Shown here: positions 6,142-14,708 of the stretch, piece by piece
Layout: the number at the start of each line of letters is the position of its first letter
Position numbering within the stretch: position 1 is the first letter of the stretch
Assembly: GCA_006226555.1 (NCBI GenBank)
Contig: SBGS01000061.1
Coordinates: 1 to 17,986 of the forward strand
DNA length: 17,986 nucleotides
DNA from: Bacteroidota bacterium
GTDB taxonomy: Bacteria; Bacteroidota; Bacteroidia; Flavobacteriales_D; Crocinitomicaceae
Direction: 5' to 3'
Notes under the pieces: model-generated
Told to the model about the DNA's origin: nothing
The model's database searches: none
The model's input: the letters and a program-made list of their open reading frames with translations, nothing else
Translations under genes and position numbers: made by a program

Positions 6142-7240
6142 TTGCTGTCTTAATGACGTCCTCTCTACCCAACATCTTCAACATTTTTCCATGCGCTTTA
6201 AGTGCGTGGAAGAATGTTTTGTTGCAATAGTACGGCAAGTGATAATCCTTCGCCGTCTCCTTTACGATCTTGGAGATCTTCTTGTAGTGAACGTGACAAA
6301 TGTTCGGGAACAAATGGTGTTCGATCTGGAAATTCAGACCTCCGACATACCAAGAGAAAAGACGTGACTTCGGAGCGAAGTTAGCTGTAGTTAACAATTG
6401 ATGAACGGCCCAGTCTTCTTCCAAGACTCCATTTGTATCAGGCATAGGAAAAGTAGTATCCGGAATAACATGCGCCGGTTGGAAGATCAAAGCAAGGATC
6501 AGTCCTGCTACGAATTGCATCAGGAAGAAACCGATCAATGCAACATACCATGGGCCCGGTGTCAACCAGATTGGTAGCGCTATAAATACAAAACCATACA
6601 ATACTTTAGACAGAATAAGAATTGTCCAGTGCTTAACCAGACTGATCTGTTGTGTCGCAAAAAGATTCTTTTTCTTGTAACGAACCGTAGCTTGATAGTC
6701 CTTTGTAAAGAACCACATCATCGTCATCAGACCGTAAAACGGCCACGCATAGATGAATTGGAAGCGGTGTAGCTTATTACGTTCTTTATTAGGGTCAAAG
6801 CGCAACAAGAATGATGGTGCGTCAATATCCTCATCGTGGTCTGAAACGTTTGTATATGTGTGGTGTAATACGTTGTGCTGAATTCGCCAGTTTACGTCGC
6901 TTCCACCCACTAAAAGCATTGTTTTAGAAAGGAGACTGTTTACAAATTTGTTTTTTGAATATGCTCCGTGATTGGCATCGTGCATGATCGAAAGACCTAT
7001 CCCGGCCATTCCTAAACCACTGATAGCCCAGAATAACAAGCTTAACCATACGTTTTCGATCACAGTAAGTAACAGAACAAAAGGAGTAATATACAAGGCA
7101 AGCATAAAAATGGTCTTTAAGACCATGTTCGTGTTCGCGTGGCGAGAAATATTGTTATCCTTAAAGTATTGATTTACACGTTTTCGGAGCTCTTTATAAA
7201 ACAGATCTTGTTTTTCTTTTGGGAAGGAAATGTTTTGCAT
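6134..7240 (-). CDS. Membrane fatty-acid desaturase (acyl-CoA/acyl-lipid type)
   Basis: This 368-residue integral membrane di-iron desaturase inserts a double bond into fatty acyl chains and so tunes membrane fluidity. The three histidine boxes are complete: HDANH (87-91), HNVLHH (122-127) and QIEHH (305-309), with a further conserved His at 280 in DWAVH. The Gln opening the third box is the pattern of the front-end/DesA3-like group, but there is no fused cytochrome b5 domain. By eye, membrane helices lie at about 42-64, 66-86, 160-178, 205-224 and 231-254. Regiospecificity cannot be read from the sequence. The gene has its own intergenic region upstream (7241-7347), separating it from the A2M gene. 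Its 3' end overlaps the convergent TPR gene by 8 bp. Confidence 0.92.
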   Translation of the reverse strand: MQNISFPKEKQDLFYKELRKRVNQYFKDNNISRHANTNMVLKTIFMLALYITPFVLLLTVIENVWLSLLFWAISGLGMAGIGLSIMHDANHGAYSKNKFVNSLLSKTMLLVGGSDVNWRIQHNVLHHTYTNVSDHDEDIDAPSFLLRFDPNKERNKLHRFQFIYAWPFYGLMTMMWFFTKDYQATVRYKKKNLFATQQISLVKHWTILILSKVLYGFVFIALPIWLTPGPWYVALIGFFLMQFVAGLILALIFQPAHVIPDTTFPMPDTNGVLEEDWAVHQLLTTANFAPKSRLFSWYVGGLNFQIEHHLFPNICHVHYKKISKIVKETAKDYHLPYYCNKTFFHALKAHGKMLKMLGREDVIKTATT

Positions 7241-7279
7241 TGGTATTGAAATAAGGTATTATTGGTAACATAACCGATA

Positions 7280-7332
7280 ACGAATGTACGCAATGTTCTC
7301 CAGCTTTCGTGTAAAATTATGTTAACATTCGT
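7280..7332. repeat. Inverted repeat with embedded 10-bp palindrome
   Basis: ACGAATGT at 7280-7287 is the exact reverse complement of ACATTCGT at 7325-7332, spaced by 37 bp. The right arm partly overlaps the perfect palindrome ATGTTAACAT (7319-7328). It lies between the A2M stop and the desaturase start, over the candidate desaturase promoter, so it could be an operator or just chance in an AT-rich spacer. Confidence 0.35.
7281..7288 (-). promoter_or_regulatory. Candidate -7 promoter element of the desaturase gene
   Basis: On the minus strand this reads TACATTCG, one mismatch from TAnnTTTG and identical to the candidate -7 box at 4166-4173. It would start transcription near 7275 and leave a leader of about 35 bp. 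No convincing -33 TTTG is visible upstream. Confidence 0.33.
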
Positions 7333-7347
7333 ACCAATCCATGATTC

Positions 7348-10300
7348 CTACTTCGCTATTTTTCCGACCTCTATTCTAACACCTTGACTGTGTGATGTAA
7401 ACTCCGGAGCGTACATACATTGGATACTTGAAATTCCATTTGAGAAATTTCCATCGTGGCTAACGATGAGGTCGTACTCAAAAACATAGGTTCCTTTTTG
7501 AAGATATTCTATAAAAAAGTTGGTAGCCGCATCTTTCGTCGACTCGTAATAGGAAAGTCCGTCCTGCCAGCGATGCCCTGAGAAAACATTTACAGGTTCC
7601 AGCCCGGATGCTCGCATATCCTTTAGATGCAGATACTCCATGTTGCGGTCACTTCTCAATTCAATACGAACACGGATCCTGTCTCCGCGTTGCAGATCAC
7701 TTACTCCTGAGATCGGTTCGATAACAGGTCCTGAAGCTGTGTTTACCACTCGGAATAACTCTTTTTTCAAGGAAAGAGGTGTTTCGTGAGGTGTGATCTT
7801 GTCAAGGTCTTCGAAATACTGCCAGTAGATTGCGCCCCAACTGATTCCTTCACCATTTCTGCTGATTGTGATCTCTCCCATTTCAGGTTTCACGTCTTCA
7901 CCTGCCCAGCTGGTTTTGAAGTAACCAGTGCCGGCTTCTGCCTGAACAAGTGGGGATGATTTATCGATCTTTATGGATCCCAGGTTGATCTCGTAGTCTC
8001 CTGATTCGGTAAGCAGATCGGTGCCGCGACGGAGCAGAGCATAACATGCTTCAGCAGTTGCTTTTGTCGTTTTCCAGTCTGCAGTCTGTTTTTGCTTCAG
8101 TAACCAGACCTTTAATCCTTCAACAACATCCTGATCATCTGTGATCTCATCAAATGCTTCTATCATCAGGGCTTGAGTTTCTATCGGTGCATCGTACCAA
8201 TAGTATCCCAAAACATTGTCTTTCCAATAGATACCAAATTCTTCATCTGAAATGGAACGTTCTTTTAAGGATGCCATTATCTTTTGAGCGAGTATTGTAT
8301 TGCCATCACGATGCGCGTACAATGCGATCATGCCCTCGTTGTATAGATTGAAAGATTTCCAATACGTATTGGCCTGTTCTTCAAAGTATGCAACTGCCTC
8401 TTTGCACGAGGAAGAAAGCTCAATGTCAGGGAAATAACTTCTTGCATAGAGATATTGAACTTGTGTGCTGTTAATATGCTGAGTGCTTTTGTAGTCCGTA
8501 TAATGTGTTCTGATCCAATCGTAATCTTCTTTGATGCGCGTATCCAGGTAACGAACAGCATCGTACACCATGTTCCATGTATCGTTGTTTTCGCGGACAT
8601 CTTTTACTCCTAGGGCATCAAGGTGTCCCATGCCGGTTACGACATGTTGGGTGATGTAGCGACTTTCTTCCATTCCTTTGAACCATGGCCAACCACCGTT
8701 TCTAACCTGCATTTGCTGGAGCTTCCGCATTGCTTTGTTCAGCTCGCGATTCATTTTACTCATGTTGAACAACAATCCGATCCGTTTTTTACGCTCTGAT
8801 TCGTCATGAGCTTCGAAAACCCACGGTGTTTCTTCCAAAAGCAGTGATTTCAATTCCTGATTTTTTTCTAGATTGGAGAGAAGTGATTCCGGACTTTCAT
8901 TTTCCCATTGCTCAAATACCTCTTTGATCTTTGGATTTGAATTCATGATCTCAGCGGCAATGGCATTGGCATAATATCTTGTAAATACTTGTTCAGCACA
9001 CTCATACGGGTATTCCATCATATAAGGCATAGCCTGAACGGCATACCATGCGGGGTTAGCAGTATATTCCAGCGTTAACATATGGTGTTTTAACGAAGTA
9101 GAGCTACCGGAACTGATCAATTTTTCAAAGCGGTATTGTTTTGTCTCTGTACCTCTCAAGGCAAGCGGCAGGGATTCCGTTACAAGCATTCGGTTGCTGA
9201 GGATCGGTAGTATCATTTCCTCTCCGTCAGAGAAGTTTCCGGCCTTTGCAACGATCTTATATTTCACGGTTTCCAACCCGAATGGCACCTCTAATCTCCA
9301 TTTAAGCTCTGTACTTTGACCTTCTTTTACCGAGAAGGATTTTGAACTTTCCACATTTGAGAATAGTTCATTCAATACCTTGTCCGTTTTTGGATCGATC
9401 AATTGCAGTACTGCTGAACCATTCAGCTCTTTCTCTGATAAATTAGAGAGTTTAGCGCTAAATTGAAGTGTATCACCTTCTCTCAGGAAACGTGGCGCAT
9501 TTGACAGGATCATTAATTCCTTTTGGGTTACCAGCTCTTTTTGGATAACCCCCGACTTCAGATCTTTTGTATGCGCCAGTCCCAGGATCTTCCATTTTGT
9601 TAAGGACTCAGGAGCAGTGAATTCGATCACTATTTCTCCTTTTTCGTTTGTTTTGAGATCAGGGTAAAAGAATGCTGTTTCGTTGAAGTTACTACGGACA
9701 GTGATATTTGCCATTTCTCCCGACAATCCATTTTCGAGTTTACCCTGGAAGTTGTTATCTCCTCTGTAATCCTTATCTGATGATTGTTCAAGATTTTTTT
9801 CTTCAGCCACCAAGGAACGATCTCCTTTGGCACCACCTAATGTCGCTCCGGTAGCTGTCCTGGTTACAGACGCAGGTTCCTCGGCATCAGCGAATTCAAT
9901 TATCTCTGCTTCATCAACAGCATAACTGTCGTACAAACCATCGTAGTAGTAATTACGCGAATAATAACCACTGAATCCCCAATTGTTCAGACGATAATAT
10001 TCGTGATGTGGCATGATCGCGTATGGATTCCAGTTTTCTTGAATAAGCGTGGAATGAGATGGACCAAAGGAATTAGTGCCCCAGTATCTTCGGGTATAAA
10101 ATGAATTAAATACATTGAAGTAGAATGAATTACTCGCAAATGCATCCAATGAAGCATCGTACATCGTTGCCAGCATTTCGGCAGCTATTTTTTCTCCCTT
10201 GGGTCCTTTAATGGTTACGCGCCATTTTTCTTTTTCACCTGGTTGAAGTTTGTCACGGAATGTCTCAAACTCAATATCCAATTCCTTGTTGGAATAAGGA

Positions 10301-13300
10301 ACATGTACGGATAAATTTTCGGTGTACTCCCTCCCTGATTTTACTGCCCTTAAATGAACTGCAATGTTACCTCTATGCTCCTCTGTGATCGGAATTCGGA
10401 TTAGTTTCTGAGTCCCATTCAAGTTGATCCATTCCCGAACGGTGATTTTATTTCTCGTTTCTATTTCGTAAAGTACATGAAGCTCTGTAGCAGAGGAGAT
10501 CATGATTTCAGCAAATTCACCCGGTTCAGCATGCGTTTTAATTGGTGTGATTGTCCAGATTTCCTTCGTAGGAGCTGCTGTCTCTTTGCGATCGTAGATG
10601 GTGATGTAGTGAATATCTTCTACCTTTTCACCAAAAGGGTCAATTGCCGAACAAACAACCTTATAACGACCGGGGTCAAGTGTTTTCAGCTCAGAAAGCT
10701 TAACGCTATCCATCTTTTCACTATCAAAGTTGACTCTTGCCAACGTTTCAGATAATGGTAATTCAGTTACATCTAACTCATTTTCGTAGGCGTCGATCGG
10801 AAAGCTGATCTCGAATTCTTCGCGTTTGAAGTGTTGAATATCTGGTGATTTCCAAAGTCTTGAGCGCATAACACGATCATTTTCGATGACTTTTTGGATC
10901 GTGATAACTCCTGTGGTAGGTAGCTTGGCACCATTTAAATTCAAGGCATTCAAAGGATACTTGTGTTTGCCGTTCTTTTCGATCTGATCCGGTAAATGCA
11001 AGCTCAGATTCAGGCAATTGTACCCAACACTCACCCATGATTCTGAGCTTCGGGTTTCACCGTTGATATCCGTTACATCCACGTGAACGGTGTAGTAGAA
11101 TGTTGGTCGAAGGGAACGTTTTACGGTAGGGTCATCCTGCGCTTTAAAGGTGATCTCAAACTTTCCTGACTCATCGGTTTCGACTGTTCCAAATGCGATC
11201 TCGGTCAAGGAAACATGTGGATAGACACCGCGGTACCATCTGTAATAGGGGAAATTACAACCGCGTGTTATACGATAAGAAACATTGGCGCCATCTATTG
11301 TTGATCCTGCATAGGCAGTTGCTTTTCCAGATACGGTAACGTCGTCATTCAGGCGGTACTCTCCCTCGACGGGTAGCATTTCCACACTGAAACGCGGTCT
11401 TTTGTATTCTTCAACTGAGAACCACTTGCTGCCGAATTCGTCTTGAATGCGCATTTGTCCGTTGAGTAATCCTTCCGGGAGTTTAAAACTTCCAGAGAAC
11501 GTTCCGAACTCATTGGTTACGAATTCCTGACTCATTACACGTTCACCATTTACATCGAACAGACTTGCACTTACTTTTTTACCGACTTCGATGCTGTGTT
11601 CGTTATCATCGTGCTTCAGGCGTATCCCTTTAAAATAAACAGTTTGTCCGGGACGATAAATGCTGCGATCACTGAAGAAGTGCGTGCTGTGCTTCGTCTT
11701 TGAATCTCTGTACGGACGATATTGATAGATCTGATAGGCATTGTTGTAACGATCATCACCATGTTGAAGATCAACATAGATATGGCGATAATCGGATTTC
11801 GAACCAATAACTACCATTCCGTTTTTATCTGTAGTGTATGATTCCTGTTGCTTGATCACGTAAGAACGAGAGACATAATCATATTTCTGTGTTAAAGTGT
11901 TCACTTTTACTCCCGGAATTGCTTTACCTGTGAAACGATCATTTACCAGAAGTTCAATAGCTTCCTTATCCGTATTTCGGTAGGTGTAAGAGAGATGAGT
12001 CGACCAGATCTCAGCGTACGCGATTCCATTGCTTGAAACGGAGAAATCTTTGCGAGGAGAAGTAATAAGCACGTAGTGTCCTTTTTCTGGTAAGGTCATC
12101 GGAAGCTCAATACTGTGCATTTGATAATCCCCGGGATTGCCTACTGAGAAGCTCCACGATTGAATTGCTTTCTTGGAAAGTAGATCAGCTAACATTTCCT
12201 TGCCATAGCGACGTTCTTCCAGAAAGTAATTCGCTGGGATCTCAACGAGTCTGAAGTAAAGTGAATCCAGATTCTTGTATTCGACCAGGAATTTACCTTT
12301 TTCTCCCGGTGCGTAAGACTCTTCGGCTTGAAGCGTCAGCATATGCTGTTTTATCGATGCAGTTAGATTTTTACACTGCTTGCTTCCAAATGAATCCGGG
12401 TATTTGGCCATCGTTTCTCCACAGATCTCGAGTGCTCGCTTTTTATCCCATCGAACTTCGCTGTTCTCTTTCGAATAATTGTTGCCACGAACGTAATAGT
12501 AGTATGCCAGCTGGTAAGACAGTTCCGCCTTTGCTGGATGATCCGCAAATAGCTGAAGGGCTGTATTTAAAGCGGTAACGTATAGCTCATCCTTTTGCTC
12601 ATCTATGGATTGTCGACGCACAAAATTCAGGCGTTTTATAAGTAGGTCGATCCTTGCTTCCGGTCTTTTGTCATTCAGGTGTGCTGCTGTGAGTGTCTGG
12701 TAAATCTCTACGGCGATGGAAAGATTTGTAGCTTCTCTCGTATCAGTAAGATTGGTGCTTGAGAAGGTTTTATCTTCAGCGAAGAAGGTATTTCCTCGAA
12801 TGCGATAATGATCTATCGCCTGAGACAGACCGGTCTCATCGTTTTGAAGGTGGTCCAGTGCACGGTGTCCCAAAAGGTCCAGCAAGGTAGGTCTCCTGAT
12901 TGGGGTTTCATTGCCTATGACTAGCATATCCGTAAAGTCAACTATATCAGTGGCAAATAAGCTGTCTGGATCTTCTACAGACAGAACATAGTGCATTCTG
13001 CAATGGTCTAGTATTTTATTCAGGTTCCATGTACGCACATCATTCTGATCAAACTTTACTGTTTCACTGCGGTTTAGAAAACGATATCTATTCGCTTGAT
13101 AATATTGCCAGTATGCGTCAGCGGTTATTGAGTGAGCGATCTGTTTGAGGGGAAATTTTTGAGTTTTAACGAGCTCGTCTAATTGGGCGAGTGCTTTCAC
13201 AAAATCGTCCTCTTCCAGATAGGAATTATACTTCAGACGATACATTGTGGCTTTGATCACCTGCGGTATGTTTTCATTCTTGAACTCAGCCGTATAGATC

Positions 13301-13527
13301 TCATTCACGATTTCAAGTGCAGAACGATACAAACCTTCTCTTTCCAAAGAGTCAACAGCCTTCCATTTATCTGGCGTGCCTTTAAAGCGAAAGTGTAATT
13401 TATCGGGCTTATTGTTCGATTCCACAGGAGTTTCGGTCTGGTTAATAGCTTCTGCTTCCTTTTCACAAGAGTTGGACATTAAAATAGATCCAAAAGCGAT
13501 CAGTGTAAGAACGTAAAAAATGCGCAT
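7348..13527 (-). CDS. Alpha-2-macroglobulin family lipoprotein with thioester motif
   Basis: A very large (2059-residue) envelope protein of the bacterial A2M type, thought to trap foreign proteases by a thioester and a cleavable bait segment. Residues 1-21 form a lipoprotein signal ending SNSC, then EKEAEA, fitting surface or periplasmic anchoring, though the lipobox is imperfect. About 50-400 is an all-helical region. An MG2-type domain follows near 620-720 (SIYRPGQTVYFKG). Tyr-rich and Gly/Ser/charged low-complexity sequence lies at about 1165-1265. The A2M domain is near 1300-1370 (EIVIEFTAPESLTKWKILGLAHT). The thioester domain has PYECAEQ with Cys1510 and Gln1513 both present, set in an alpha-toroid to about 1870; a C-terminal receptor-like beta domain ends near 2059. 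No adjacent pbpC (PBP1C), the common proteobacterial partner, is seen. ATG at 13527 gives the signal peptide directly. Length is near that usual for Bacteroidota homologues. Confidence 0.93.
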   Translation of the reverse strand: MRIFYVLTLIAFGSILMSNSCEKEAEAINQTETPVESNNKPDKLHFRFKGTPDKWKAVDSLEREGLYRSALEIVNEIYTAEFKNENIPQVIKATMYRLKYNSYLEEDDFVKALAQLDELVKTQKFPLKQIAHSITADAYWQYYQANRYRFLNRSETVKFDQNDVRTWNLNKILDHCRMHYVLSVEDPDSLFATDIVDFTDMLVIGNETPIRRPTLLDLLGHRALDHLQNDETGLSQAIDHYRIRGNTFFAEDKTFSSTNLTDTREATNLSIAVEIYQTLTAAHLNDKRPEARIDLLIKRLNFVRRQSIDEQKDELYVTALNTALQLFADHPAKAELSYQLAYYYYVRGNNYSKENSEVRWDKKRALEICGETMAKYPDSFGSKQCKNLTASIKQHMLTLQAEESYAPGEKGKFLVEYKNLDSLYFRLVEIPANYFLEERRYGKEMLADLLSKKAIQSWSFSVGNPGDYQMHSIELPMTLPEKGHYVLITSPRKDFSVSSNGIAYAEIWSTHLSYTYRNTDKEAIELLVNDRFTGKAIPGVKVNTLTQKYDYVSRSYVIKQQESYTTDKNGMVVIGSKSDYRHIYVDLQHGDDRYNNAYQIYQYRPYRDSKTKHSTHFFSDRSIYRPGQTVYFKGIRLKHDDNEHSIEVGKKVSASLFDVNGERVMSQEFVTNEFGTFSGSFKLPEGLLNGQMRIQDEFGSKWFSVEEYKRPRFSVEMLPVEGEYRLNDDVTVSGKATAYAGSTIDGANVSYRITRGCNFPYYRWYRGVYPHVSLTEIAFGTVETDESGKFEITFKAQDDPTVKRSLRPTFYYTVHVDVTDINGETRSSESWVSVGYNCLNLSLHLPDQIEKNGKHKYPLNALNLNGAKLPTTGVITIQKVIENDRVMRSRLWKSPDIQHFKREEFEISFPIDAYENELDVTELPLSETLARVNFDSEKMDSVKLSELKTLDPGRYKVVCSAIDPFGEKVEDIHYITIYDRKETAAPTKEIWTITPIKTHAEPGEFAEIMISSATELHVLYEIETRNKITVREWINLNGTQKLIRIPITEEHRGNIAVHLRAVKSGREYTENLSVHVPYSNKELDIEFETFRDKLQPGEKEKWRVTIKGPKGEKIAAEMLATMYDASLDAFASNSFYFNVFNSFYTRRYWGTNSFGPSHSTLIQENWNPYAIMPHHEYYRLNNWGFSGYYSRNYYYDGLYDSYAVDEAEIIEFADAEEPASVTRTATGATLGGAKGDRSLVAEEKNLEQSSDKDYRGDNNFQGKLENGLSGEMANITVRSNFNETAFFYPDLKTNEKGEIVIEFTAPESLTKWKILGLAHTKDLKSGVIQKELVTQKELMILSNAPRFLREGDTLQFSAKLSNLSEKELNGSAVLQLIDPKTDKVLNELFSNVESSKSFSVKEGQSTELKWRLEVPFGLETVKYKIVAKAGNFSDGEEMILPILSNRMLVTESLPLALRGTETKQYRFEKLISSGSSTSLKHHMLTLEYTANPAWYAVQAMPYMMEYPYECAEQVFTRYYANAIAAEIMNSNPKIKEVFEQWENESPESLLSNLEKNQELKSLLLEETPWVFEAHDESERKKRIGLLFNMSKMNRELNKAMRKLQQMQVRNGGWPWFKGMEESRYITQHVVTGMGHLDALGVKDVRENNDTWNMVYDAVRYLDTRIKEDYDWIRTHYTDYKSTQHINSTQVQYLYARSYFPDIELSSSCKEAVAYFEEQANTYWKSFNLYNEGMIALYAHRDGNTILAQKIMASLKERSISDEEFGIYWKDNVLGYYWYDAPIETQALMIEAFDEITDDQDVVEGLKVWLLKQKQTADWKTTKATAEACYALLRRGTDLLTESGDYEINLGSIKIDKSSPLVQAEAGTGYFKTSWAGEDVKPEMGEITISRNGEGISWGAIYWQYFEDLDKITPHETPLSLKKELFRVVNTASGPVIEPISGVSDLQRGDRIRVRIELRSDRNMEYLHLKDMRASGLEPVNVFSGHRWQDGLSYYESTKDAATNFFIEYLQKGTYVFEYDLIVSHDGNFSNGISSIQCMYAPEFTSHSQGVRIEVGKIAK

Positions 13528-13651
13528 TGAAGTGGTATTTGTACTATTAAGATACAGTTAATCGTTCAGTTGGTTCAATGGGTTGTTGAAAACATTACAT
13601 TATTCCGTTCATTATCTCTGAATTGAGAAAATAAAAAACTACTTCAGACAG

Positions 13652-13659
13652 TTATTTTG
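13652..13659 (+). promoter_or_regulatory. Possible -7 element upstream of the small secreted protein
   Basis: TTATTTTG differs from TAnnTTTG at one position and lies about 40 bp before the ATG at 13699. A second candidate, TACATTCA at 13675-13682, lies closer. Neither has a clear -33 partner, so the assignment is tentative. Confidence 0.22.
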
Positions 13660-13698
13660 CATTCAATTTTAATTTACATTCACAGTAAATTCTTCACC

Positions 13699-14145
13699 AT
13701 GAAAACCTATATCATTGGATTATTTCTGCTAGCTATTGGAGCCGTGTTTGCACAACCAACCGAAGACGAACTGAAGCTGCTTTGGAATAATGAAGTACAG
13801 GCCCTTGTTAAGTTGGATAAGAAAGCAATTCGTACCCAATGTGCCTCCTACATTGGAGGAGAATGGGGCTGGGTGATCGGGTTGGAGAAGAATGAAGATG
13901 AGTGGTCTGTAGAAGATTTCCTTATGCATGTGGAAGAGATTCTGGACGCGGAGCTGCGCGAGAACCTGCAGTACGGAGACCCATCTATGATCGAGGTGGT
14001 AGAAACGGATGAAGGTTACGAACTGCAAATCGCCATCTTCTCGTCTTTCGAAGAAGACGGAGAGATCTACGAATCAGCTGTTTTCATTATTTATACTGAA
14101 GAAGAAGGGAAGTGGAAGCTAAGCGCTATCCGCTACGCAGGATAG
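13699..14145 (+). CDS. Small secreted acidic hypothetical protein
   Basis: The ATG at 13699 gives 148 residues starting with a Sec signal peptide (MKTYIIGLFLLAIGAVFA, cleavage before Q19). A longer reading from TTG at 13657 would bury the signal behind 14 residues and overlap a possible promoter box, so it is rejected. The mature domain of about 130 residues is strongly acidic, with many Glu/Asp. A helix-rich first half (DELKLLWNNEVQALVKLDKKAI) precedes WGWVIGLEKNEDEWS, and beta strands close the protein (YELQIAIFSSF, ESAVFIIYTEEEGKWKLSAIRY). The 'helix then W-K-L-S/x-I-R' ending recalls SnoaL/NTF2-like cone folds, but that is a guess. No catalytic motif is visible. It is divergent from the A2M gene, and its stop abuts the stop of the convergent phnA-like gene (14145/14146). 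Confidence 0.72.
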   Translation: MKTYIIGLFLLAIGAVFAQPTEDELKLLWNNEVQALVKLDKKAIRTQCASYIGGEWGWVIGLEKNEDEWSVEDFLMHVEEILDAELRENLQYGDPSMIEVVETDEGYELQIAIFSSFEEDGEIYESAVFIIYTEEEGKWKLSAIRYAG

Positions 14146-14706
14146 TTATTTTTTTACGTATTTGGTAAGGATCACAATTCCCTGACCGTTTACTTTACCT
14201 TCAATGTGTTCATGGTTGTCGTGCACGAGCTTGATATTGCGCACTGCGGTACCTCTCTTAGCCGTAAAGTTGGCTCCTTTTACATCCAGGTCTTTGATCA
14301 AAACGACAGTGTCACCGTTTTGTAATTCAACACCATTACTATCCGTATGAACAGGCGTGTTTTCGTCTCGAACTCCTGCTTTCGCCCAAGCCATTACTTC
14401 ATCATCAGCATAGAACATATCTAACAGGTCTTGCGGCCATCCTTCACTTTTTAATCTGTTCAACATGCGGTAGGCGATTACTTTCACAGCAGGAACTTCG
14501 CTCCACATTGCGTCATTTAAACAACGCCAATGACTGGAATTAGACTCTGCTGTGCCGGCGTATTGGCTAGCACAAGTGTCGCACAAAGCTGCATATTCAT
14601 CAGCTCCAATTCCCTGAAATGGTTCTACCTGTATTACCGAAACTTTTCCGGAAGCTCCACATATTTCACAATTACCATTACTTCTTTCAAGAACTTCCTT
14701 TTGCAT
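14146..14706 (-). CDS. PhnA-family zinc-ribbon protein
   Basis: A 186-residue cytoplasmic protein of the PhnA family (named historically from phosphonate operons; the family's real biochemical role is not settled). The N-terminus is a zinc ribbon with Cys13, Cys16, Cys42 and Cys45 (C-x2-C ... C-x2-C). A middle segment (W-R-C-L-N...) follows, and the C-terminus is the PhnA core: VELQNGDTVVLIKDLDVKG, then KRGT, V-R-N-I and a basic end KYVKK. The ATG at 14706 lies two bases after the stop of the upstream membrane-protein gene (TGA-TC-ATG), so the pair is probably translationally coupled. A longer reading from TTG 14730 would add eight residues inside the upstream gene and is less likely. It is the last gene of the right-hand operon. 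No phosphonate genes are near. Confidence 0.85.
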   Translation of the reverse strand: MQKEVLERSNGNCEICGASGKVSVIQVEPFQGIGADEYAALCDTCASQYAGTAESNSSHWRCLNDAMWSEVPAVKVIAYRMLNRLKSEGWPQDLLDMFYADDEVMAWAKAGVRDENTPVHTDSNGVELQNGDTVVLIKDLDVKGANFTAKRGTAVRNIKLVHDNHEHIEGKVNGQGIVILTKYVKK

Positions 14707-14708
14707 GA

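Noticed and set aside
8328..8600. Second minus-strand frame inside the A2M thioester-domain region
   Set aside because: It overlaps the alpha-toroid coding sequence in another frame and shows no motif; a shadow.
9825..9915. Possible TonB-plug or SusC-like segment in the A2M protein (TATGAT, GGAKGDRS)
   Set aside because: Only a faint resemblance to plug-domain text; no plug or barrel motifs follow, so low-complexity bait-like sequence is the simpler reading.
10477..10755. Plus-strand frame of about 92 residues inside the A2M gene
   Set aside because: It is Cys/Phe-rich with no domain, and lies fully antisense to a well-supported A2M coding region; a shadow.
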